NCBI GenBank assembly: GCA_030587405.1 | Contig: JAUQZD010000069.1 | Location: 1 to 10,181 of the forward strand | DNA from: Candidatus Freyrarchaeum guaymasense | GTDB lineage: Archaea; Asgardarchaeota; Jordarchaeia; Jordarchaeales; Freyrarchaeaceae | DNA length: 10,181 nt | Direction: 5' to 3' | Shown here: in pieces, positions 5,276 to 10,181 of the stretch | Layout: each line of letters starts with the position of its first letter | How positions within the stretch are numbered: the stretch's first letter is position 1 | Position numbers and translations under genes: made by a program | The notes under the pieces: generated by a model | Databases searched by the model: none | Told to the model about the DNA's origin: nothing | Seen by the model: the letters and a program-made list of their open reading frames with translations, nothing else

Positions 5276-6904
5276 CTAGGACCTCCCGATGACCAAGATC
5301 CCATTGAACTGGAATAGGATGGTGTAGTTGCCTGAGGCGAGCAGTTCTGGAACGAGCTCGTTTAGCGTCAGCCGCTCGTAGAATATGCTTAGTCCGCTGC
5401 AGCCACTGAGGTAGTACCAGGGGGAGTACACGTCTGCTATCACGTAGTCGTAGGATTCAGGCATGAAAGTGTAGTGTCCCAGGTAGAGGTTCATGGTAGG
5501 GGTGAAGTGGGGGAACAGGTTGCTTTGGGTGGCAATCATGGAGTATGGTGGGATCGACTGCACCACGGCTGCAAGGACTTGGCTTCGAGGAGACGGAGGG
5601 TGGACGAGCCACAAGGGGCTCCAGACGTAAAAGCCGGCGAAGCTGCAGCCCAACACTATGAGGGATAAGCAGAGGGATACGTGGCTCCCCCTGAAGGCTG
5701 CTTTCACCAGTTGGGGGAGGCTGACGGTTGAAGCCGCTTTCCGCGTTACGGTTATAATGTTTCTCAGCCCGTAGACTGAGGCTGCAAATATGAAGGGGAG
5801 GGAGAGGGCAGGGTATTGGTATCCCACGGCTACGTAGTGGGTTGGCGTGACCGAGAGGAGGTTAAGGAGGAACCATGGTACGGCTGGCAGCAAGGCGGCC
5901 GGGCCTAAGAAGGGTAGGAAGGCGAATGGGGCGAATAACTGGAGGACGTAGGTGGCCTTCATTGAGGGCTCTATGAGGGCTAGGGCGAGAATCACCTGGT
6001 CTGTAAGGTATTTCCCGTAGAGAACCTTGAGCATCACCAGCTTAACTGGGTTCGGGTTGAGACCCATTTGAAGGCTGCCGATAGGGTTGGTTAGAAGGCT
6101 TTTCACGACGCCGCCTATTCCAACGCCCAAGTAGCTCCAAGGGAAAGCGTGCCTGTCGGCGGACGTTATGGCGGGAAATAGGATGGATGAAAGGATGAAC
6201 CATGAAAAGCCCAGGGTTATCGTGGCTAAGGCGAAGGCAAAGTACCTGTTAGACAGTACCTCTTTGACTTTAAGGTTGAGAAGGGGGCTCCACCGGATCT
6301 CCTTCCTGTAAAGCCACAGGGCGTATAAGCCTAGAAGAGGTACGGTGAAAGCTGCGACCTCCTTACACATGAGAGATAAGATCATGCAGAAGGCAGACTT
6401 AAGGAGGCGTCTCCGCTCGAGGAAGAGCAGTGAGGATAGGAATAGGAGGGGGAAGAAGCAGTCGGGGTGGAAGTCGTATAGGTTAACCCCGTGAATGGAC
6501 GGGTTCAGCAGGTAGCAGAGGGAGAGGAGGAAGGCTAGGAGATCCGACTTTAACACGTCCCGGGAGAGAAGGAACGCGGGCACAGCTCCAAGTCCAAGCA
6601 CGATGGACTGAATGGCGAGAAGTAGAAGAGGCGACTGGTAGAAGGAGTAAAAGGGGAGGAGGAGGAAGAGGATGGGGTCAAAGTGGAACTGGAAGTGGGT
6701 TCCCAGCTCAACGGTATTATAGAGTAGGAGGCCGTAGTTCAGGGAGGAGTAAAGGGCCTGGTTGAAAATTCCGAGGTCGCATGCCAGGGTTCGAAAGGAA
6801 GAATGGTTGGTGAAGGAGAGCAAGGTGAAGAGGAGGGAGTACCCCGTCGATGCTAGAAGTAGTGAGAGAAGTGAACGCTGCTTCAAGAATTCACGTAGAG
6901 GCAA
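5276..6904 (-). CDS. DUF2079 multi-membrane protein, GT-C glycosyltransferase-like
   Basis: This is a large integral membrane protein with roughly 10-13 hydrophobic segments over 542 residues, matching the DUF2079 family. That family is related to GT-C glycosyltransferases, which use polyprenyl-phosphate sugars outside the membrane. Hallmarks in order, counted from TTG 6904, are DLGIFNQ (43-49) in the first outer loop with the acidic residue expected at the active site, H70 and FHFDP (73-77), NLYDFHPD (141-148) and CKE (180-182). A soluble tail follows the last hydrophobic stretch (about 435 to the end). A longer start (GTG 6946) exists, but it abuts the TATA box at 6947-6960, so the TTG at 6904, with GGTGG four bases upstream, is preferred. 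It lies downstream of the other GT-C gene with its own promoter-like site. The substrate is unknown. Confidence 0.82.
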   Translation of the reverse strand: MPLREFLKQRSLLSLLLASTGYSLLFTLLSFTNHSSFRTLACDLGIFNQALYSSLNYGLLLYNTVELGTHFQFHFDPILFLLLPFYSFYQSPLLLLAIQSIVLGLGAVPAFLLSRDVLKSDLLAFLLSLCYLLNPSIHGVNLYDFHPDCFFPLLFLSSLLFLERRRLLKSAFCMILSLMCKEVAAFTVPLLGLYALWLYRKEIRWSPLLNLKVKEVLSNRYFAFALATITLGFSWFILSSILFPAITSADRHAFPWSYLGVGIGGVVKSLLTNPIGSLQMGLNPNPVKLVMLKVLYGKYLTDQVILALALIEPSMKATYVLQLFAPFAFLPFLGPAALLPAVPWFLLNLLSVTPTHYVAVGYQYPALSLPFIFAASVYGLRNIITVTRKAASTVSLPQLVKAAFRGSHVSLCLSLIVLGCSFAGFYVWSPLWLVHPPSPRSQVLAAVVQSIPPYSMIATQSNLFPHFTPTMNLYLGHYTFMPESYDYVIADVYSPWYYLSGCSGLSIFYERLTLNELVPELLASGNYTILFQFNGILVIGRS

Positions 6905-6946
6905 GCAACCACCCTTAGGCCGGTTAAAAACTGGGGAAAAAACCAC

Positions 6947-6960
6947 GTATATTAAAATTT
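6947..6960 (-). promoter_or_regulatory. TATA box of the DUF2079 gene
   Basis: On the minus strand the sequence is AAATTTTAATATAC. Its centre near 6953 predicts a start close to 6927, leaving about 23 leader bases before TTG 6904. This argues against the GTG at 6946 as the start codon. Confidence 0.45.
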
Positions 6961-7153
6961 CGGATCCCTAACTAGGGGCGAGATGGAGGCTTAGACGGGG
7001 CTAGTGGTTGGAGAGGGGGCCTCTGGAGCTGCAGTTGAAAAGCCACGGGAGGGGTGGTCATGCTTCAATTTTGAGTGCAGGCGGGCAGCCACCAAGTTAC
7101 TTAGGTTAAGTCTACGAGAGAGAAGCGTTGTTGAAGCCTGGTAAGCCGAGCAT

Positions 7154-8977
7154 TCATGGGTTTTTTCCTTCGAGGAGGGTTCCTTTAGCTGGGTGGTCTA
7201 CGTGGTCTAAGAGAGCGTGTAGTATTGCGAAGAGCGACAGCAGTATTAGGATGTTTACGAGTATTCCTCCATTTGCGCAGAGAGGGTTGAGGGCTGAGGG
7301 GGAAGGGGTGAACGTTAGTGCATGGGACAATCCTGAGGCAACGTATGGCAGCGTCTCACTAATGATCCATGAGGCTAGCGCGACGGCGAATGCCAGAGGC
7401 AGCGTTGCTAGGGTAAGTTCGCTTTTGCGTCTAAGAACGGTGGCAGTCGGCTTCCTCCCGGCTAGAAGGGGCTTGGCTACTGTTAGGAGGAAAGCGGGGA
7501 CTAGGAGGCAGCAAACTAGGAAGGAAATTATAAGGCGGGGGACGGCGGGGTACGTGGTTTCCTCAAGCGGGTATGCTGGAAGGATAGGGTATTGGAACCA
7601 GAGGATGCCGTTCATGCTCAATGGGAGAGAAGTAACAACTATGATGGCGGCAATTATTGATGGTAGCAGAAGTGGCGTGTCTGGCACTTTCTCGGCCGCT
7701 AGGGAGAGGTTCCTGAAGAAGGCAACGCTCTCATGGAATGAAACGTTTATGAGCAGACCTAGGCATACTAGGGAGAAGATGAGGCCGAAGGCGGGCACCA
7801 GTAGGGATGAGCCACCGTAAGTGGCGTACCCCCCGTTAACATAGTAGAAGATGGTGTTAACAAGGAGGAGGTAGTCGCATAGAGGTATGAAGTTGAAGAG
7901 GAAGAGGAGGTTCCTCTCAAGTTGGCGGTCGGCGTAAAGGAGGAGGAGGAACGGGAGGGCCCAAAGTACATATTGAGGGCTCATCTTAATAACGGACAGG
8001 AATGCGGCTATGTAGGCTGCTGAGAAGTAAGCTGCAAGAAGCGGTCTTCCACCACCATACCTAACTTTAAAAACGCCCCTAGCAAAGGCAAAGTATGCCA
8101 CGCACGAGAACACTAAGGCGAAAGCAGCCACCTCCAAAATGGATCCTGCAAACAGTATAGTGATGAAGCCGCACCGCACTAAGAAGCTGTAATAGGTCAT
8201 GTTGGGGTTAAGGATCATGGTAAGCCCCCTAGCGTAAGTGGTGAAGGGTGACAGAGCTCTCTGAAGTGAGGGGCTAAGAACGAGAAGGTGAAGGTTTGGC
8301 TCATAGTAGAAGAGGGCGAATGGGAGAAGCGAGAGGGAGGCGAGGGAAAGGAACGAGATAGTGAACTTTAATGCTTCCCGCTTCCTCCCCCACAGGAAGA
8401 GGAGGACAGCTGGGAACAGGACGATGCTCTGATATTTAACGCCAAAGCTCAAAGCCAGCTCGAGCCCGCCCAAAACCCACCGCTCCCTGCACAGGTGGTA
8501 GAAGCCCAAAACCGCGAAAAACACGGAGAGCGAGTCGAATTGGCCATGCACCGCGCTCACGAAGACGGGTAGGGGGTTAAGCCAGTAAGCAAGGCTTAAC
8601 GGGAGGGCGACGCCGTCCTTTCCCTCTTCCCTGAGTAGGCGGAAAATCAGGTATGCAACCCCAAGGTCTGAAAGGTTAAACGGCAGCTTCAGGAAGAACT
8701 TCTCGGACAGGGAGAAGCTCTGACCGAGGATGAAAAAAGGGTCGCTTATCAGGTCGGCTGGAAAGTAGGAGAGCAGGAGAATCAGGAAGTAAACGGCAGG
8801 GTACGCCCACTCAACAAAGAGCATAAGGGTTCCATCATGATAATATATCCTAGCAACCGAAAGGAAGAAGTTAACGTCGAAGTCGTGGGCGAAAACCATC
8901 GAGAGGAGGAAGCGGAGGAGGAGGCCGAGGAGCACGTAACGGTTACCCAGAAACTCCGAGAGGAAACGCACCCTCAA
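7154..8977 (-). CDS. GT-C family membrane glycosyltransferase (HGQFD type)
   Basis: This 607-residue polytopic protein is probably a mannosyl- or glucosyltransferase that takes sugar from dolichyl phosphate at the outer face of the membrane. Counted from TTG 8977, the first outer loop has HDFDVNFF (31-38) with the acidic pair expected for the GT-C active site. LNPLPVFVSAVHGQFDSLS (about 133-151) is the diagnostic motif of archaeal and bacterial DUF2029/Alg-like transferases. KYQS is at 181-184, and SPQYVLW (333-339) is the conserved late-loop motif. About 170 residues after the core carry further hydrophobic segments and end in a soluble basic tail. The start is set by GAGGTGG (8984-8990), six bases before TTG 8977; a TTG at 9007 gives a longer but less likely form. 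It is probably not co-transcribed with the DUF2079 gene, as 249 bp and a TATA box lie between. The specificity is unknown. Confidence 0.85.
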   Translation of the reverse strand: MRVRFLSEFLGNRYVLLGLLLRFLLSMVFAHDFDVNFFLSVARIYYHDGTLMLFVEWAYPAVYFLILLLSYFPADLISDPFFILGQSFSLSEKFFLKLPFNLSDLGVAYLIFRLLREEGKDGVALPLSLAYWLNPLPVFVSAVHGQFDSLSVFFAVLGFYHLCRERWVLGGLELALSFGVKYQSIVLFPAVLLFLWGRKREALKFTISFLSLASLSLLPFALFYYEPNLHLLVLSPSLQRALSPFTTYARGLTMILNPNMTYYSFLVRCGFITILFAGSILEVAAFALVFSCVAYFAFARGVFKVRYGGGRPLLAAYFSAAYIAAFLSVIKMSPQYVLWALPFLLLLYADRQLERNLLFLFNFIPLCDYLLLVNTIFYYVNGGYATYGGSSLLVPAFGLIFSLVCLGLLINVSFHESVAFFRNLSLAAEKVPDTPLLLPSIIAAIIVVTSLPLSMNGILWFQYPILPAYPLEETTYPAVPRLIISFLVCCLLVPAFLLTVAKPLLAGRKPTATVLRRKSELTLATLPLAFAVALASWIISETLPYVASGLSHALTFTPSPSALNPLCANGGILVNILILLSLFAILHALLDHVDHPAKGTLLEGKNP

Positions 8978-8983
8978 CAGACG

Positions 8984-8990
8984 CCACCTC
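8984..8990 (-). promoter_or_regulatory. Ribosome-binding site choosing TTG 8977
   Basis: GAGGTGG on the minus strand stands six bases before TTG at 8977-8975. Upstream in-frame candidates (TTG 9007, GTG 8998, GTG 8992) lack such a site, and they precede or coincide with the start predicted from the TATA-like box. Confidence 0.55.
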
Positions 8991-9013
8991 ACAGCCACAC
9001 AACCCAAAACACC

Positions 9014-9020
9014 TTAAAGT
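9014..9020 (-). promoter_or_regulatory. TATA-like box of the GT-C gene
   Basis: On the minus strand AAAAAACTTTAAGG includes CTTTAAG at 9014-9020. A start near 8990 would produce a very short leader beginning at the GAGGTGG site, consistent with TTG 8977 as the first codon. Confidence 0.35.
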
Positions 9021-9213
9021 TTTTTCGACGAAAAACCAACCAAGCCACTCGACAGTTTTAGGAGCCACCTGGGAAGCCAAAGCCCAACAAGATATCCAGA
9101 GAGGGCGGCAAGGCGGAGGGGGCCGCCACCTGAAGTGGGACGTAGAGGGAGGCAGTGGAGGGAGTGGTAGGTTAAATTTGTTGGATACAGACGCCTAACG
9201 AAGATGGTCGGAA

Positions 9214-9244
9214 TTGAGGATTGTTACGGAGTTGAGAATTGTTA
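9214..9244. repeat. Imperfect direct repeat downstream of the toxin-antitoxin pair
   Basis: TTGAGGATTGTTA (9214-9226) recurs as TTGAGAATTGTTA (9232-9244), one mismatch in 13, with an 18-bp period. AAGATGGT flanks the pair at 9201-9208 and 9244-9251. It lies between the GT-C promoter and the end of the nucleotidyltransferase gene; its role is unclear. Confidence 0.5.
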
Positions 9245-9265
9245 AGATGGTGGTGTTTGCGGGTA

Positions 9266-9682
9266 TCAGCGGTGCTGACTGGAGCATGAGCGGAATCGCC
9301 GGATGCTTATTTTAATGTCCTCAATTTCCGATATTGCCTGCGAGATCAGCTTGTAGTGTAGGGGATTATCAAGTATTACCGGAATACCTGACCTTAGAAT
9401 CTTCAGCCTGAAGCTTGGGTCTAAGTCCTGCAGCTGAACGAGGTCCACGGGAACCCCAAGAGCAATTTCCAGCTCGGCTCCAACCGACAAGAGCCTCTCA
9501 AGGCTGAATGGTGGAGTAGCGTAAACGGCAACGTCCACGTCACGAACCCTCCTCCTTCTCGTAACGCCACCGAAGAGATACGCTAGGCGCACTCTACCCT
9601 CAAGCAGCAACCTCAACCTTTCAATGAGTCGCCTCCTATCCTCTTCGCTGAAGGAATAGTACCTGATTTTATCGTATCCCAT
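9266..9682 (-). CDS. mntA: MNT-type nucleotidyltransferase antitoxin (MntA-like)
   Basis: This is a minimal nucleotidyltransferase of 138 residues. In characterised HepT/MntA pairs such a protein neutralises the HEPN toxin by adding AMP units to its active-site Tyr. The polymerase-beta-like core reads LFGGVTRRRRVRDVDVAVY. The metal-binding Asp residues are D48 and D50, with a third at D80 in VPVDLVQL. The usual GS of the GSxxR signature is G38-G39 here, so the Ser that contacts the nucleotide phosphates is replaced by Gly. Start choice: ATG 9682 has GGTGA five bases upstream, whereas the earlier TTG at 9703 has no such site. The gene overlaps the end of hepT by 14 bp, so coupled translation is expected. 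The pairing makes the role likely; the Ser change raises some doubt about full activity. Confidence 0.82.
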   Translation of the reverse strand: MGYDKIRYYSFSEEDRRRLIERLRLLLEGRVRLAYLFGGVTRRRRVRDVDVAVYATPPFSLERLLSVGAELEIALGVPVDLVQLQDLDPSFRLKILRSGIPVILDNPLHYKLISQAISEIEDIKISIRRFRSCSSQHR

Positions 9683-10079
9683 AACGGTCACCAATCCTTT
9701 CAAGAAACCCTCTCACGCAGCCAAAGTTTCTCTTCACGTGCTCATAAACTTTAGAGTCGTCTATGAGCCAGTATCTGTGAACGAGAAGGTTCCTTAATCT
9801 GGCTATGCTAACCAGATCCTTAGCACACGTTATTACTCCATGCTCCTCTAAAATGCTGAAACACTCAGAGTAGGATGACGGCTCAAAGCCTAAGTCGTCC
9901 ATCGCTATGTGCAAGCAGATTGCTCCAAGAGCTTCTGCAAGCACAACCACCTGATACCTCATAGAATACTTTTCATCCACACTCATCTCACCATAAGGCT
10001 TCGACGAAAGCCTGTCAAGCTCCCTAATAGCCTCCCACACCTCGCCCATGCGAAGCCTTAAATAATTCACGTCAACCAC
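9669..10079 (-). CDS. hepT: HEPN toxin ribonuclease (HepT-like, DUF86)
   Basis: This small, mostly helical HEPN-domain protein of the HepT/DUF86 type has about 136 residues from GTG 10079. The family is known as RNA-cleaving toxins acting as dimers. The active site RNLLVHRYW gives the full RX4HXY motif, counted as R96, H101 and Y103, so the catalytic residues and the Tyr modified by MntA are present. The helix with YQVVVLAEALGAICLHIAMDDLG (about 42-64) is the typical dimer helix. GTG 10079 follows GGGGA by five bases and gives the usual N-terminus. An in-frame TTG at 10133 would add 18 residues but has no ribosome-binding site. It precedes and overlaps the MNT gene, the common order for this pair. 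It appears intact. Confidence 0.85.
   Translation of the reverse strand: MVDVNYLRLRMGEVWEAIRELDRLSSKPYGEMSVDEKYSMRYQVVVLAEALGAICLHIAMDDLGFEPSSYSECFSILEEHGVITCAKDLVSIARLRNLLVHRYWLIDDSKVYEHVKRNFGCVRGFLERIGDRYGIR
9688..9692 (-). promoter_or_regulatory. Ribosome-binding site of the MNT gene inside hepT
   Basis: GGTGA on the minus strand lies five bases before ATG 9682, within the last codons of hepT. It favours this ATG over the TTG at 9703. Confidence 0.55.
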
Positions 10080-10172
10080 TATAATCCCCAAATCCTGTTT
10101 CAGCAACGCCTCTTCTAAGCATTTCGGATCCAAGAAAGAAAAGAGGGAGTAAGTAGGAGTTCACGCTTGATA

Positions 10173-10181
10173 GGCTTTTAT
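10173..10181 (-). promoter_or_regulatory. Possible TATA box of the hepT-mntA pair
   Basis: On the minus strand the window edge reads ATAAAAGCC. Transcription would begin near 10150, giving a leader of about 70 bases to GTG 10079 or 17 to TTG 10133. The upstream context is cut off by the window, so support is limited. Confidence 0.3.

Noticed and set aside
6947..7153. Small gene or RNA between the two GT-C-type genes
   Set aside because: I found no frame with a ribosome-binding site, and no strong hairpin; only the TATA box of the DUF2079 gene is convincing.
7128..7820. Plus-strand reading frame of 230 codons
   Set aside because: It is antisense to the GT-C gene. Its composition (Ser, Arg, Gly rich, no hydrophobic core pattern) is what the complement of a membrane protein gene gives.
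1..10181. CRISPR array or tRNA genes
   Set aside because: No regularly spaced repeats of 24-37 bases are present, and no T-loop/acceptor-arm pattern typical of tRNA was found on either strand by eye.

Overview
The window looks like accessory DNA of a thermophilic archaeon, probably a member of the Thermoproteota/TACK group. The grounds are AT-rich TATA-like boxes about 25 nt before likely transcript starts, GGTGA/GGAGG-type ribosome-binding sites in front of TTG and GTG starts, Arg/Lys-rich proteins, and archaeal-style families (PIN, HEPN/MNT, GT-C, DUF2079). No tRNA or rRNA was seen, and the lineage is an inference.

Layout. (1) 1-720: a PIN-domain (VapC-like) gene, already cut by the window edge, is split into two in-frame halves by about 264 bp. 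The insert carries its own TATA box and a run of strong hairpins typical of a structured RNA. Fusing the halves restores a continuous PIN domain, and I see no target-site duplication. This is the most unusual object here; the best guess is a small IS200/IS605-like element with an omega/reRNA-like end, but that is not proven. (2) 721-1255: no intact gene, short repeats and perhaps a decayed reading frame. (3) 1256-2188, minus: extended-SDR sugar-nucleotide epimerase/dehydratase. (4) 2189-2969: a 780-bp gap with promoters at both edges and several small repeats. (5) 2970-5258, plus: a tight three-gene operon of short UDP-glucose/GDP-mannose dehydrogenase, SAM methyltransferase and GT2 glycosyltransferase. 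(6) 5276-8977, minus: two large multi-membrane GT-C-type proteins (DUF2079 and an HGQFD-type transferase), each with its own promoter-like site. (7) 9266-10079, minus: a HepT/MntA (HEPN/MNT) toxin-antitoxin pair.

Taken together, positions 1256-8977 are a sugar-modification cluster. The epimerase and the dehydrogenase would remodel nucleotide sugars. The GT2 enzyme would transfer sugar in the cytosol or onto a lipid phosphate. The GT-C proteins would act on lipid-linked sugars at the outer face of the membrane. The cluster could serve N-glycan, S-layer or surface polysaccharide synthesis. It is flanked on one side by a broken toxin gene and on the other by an intact toxin-antitoxin pair, as is common in variable archaeal regions.
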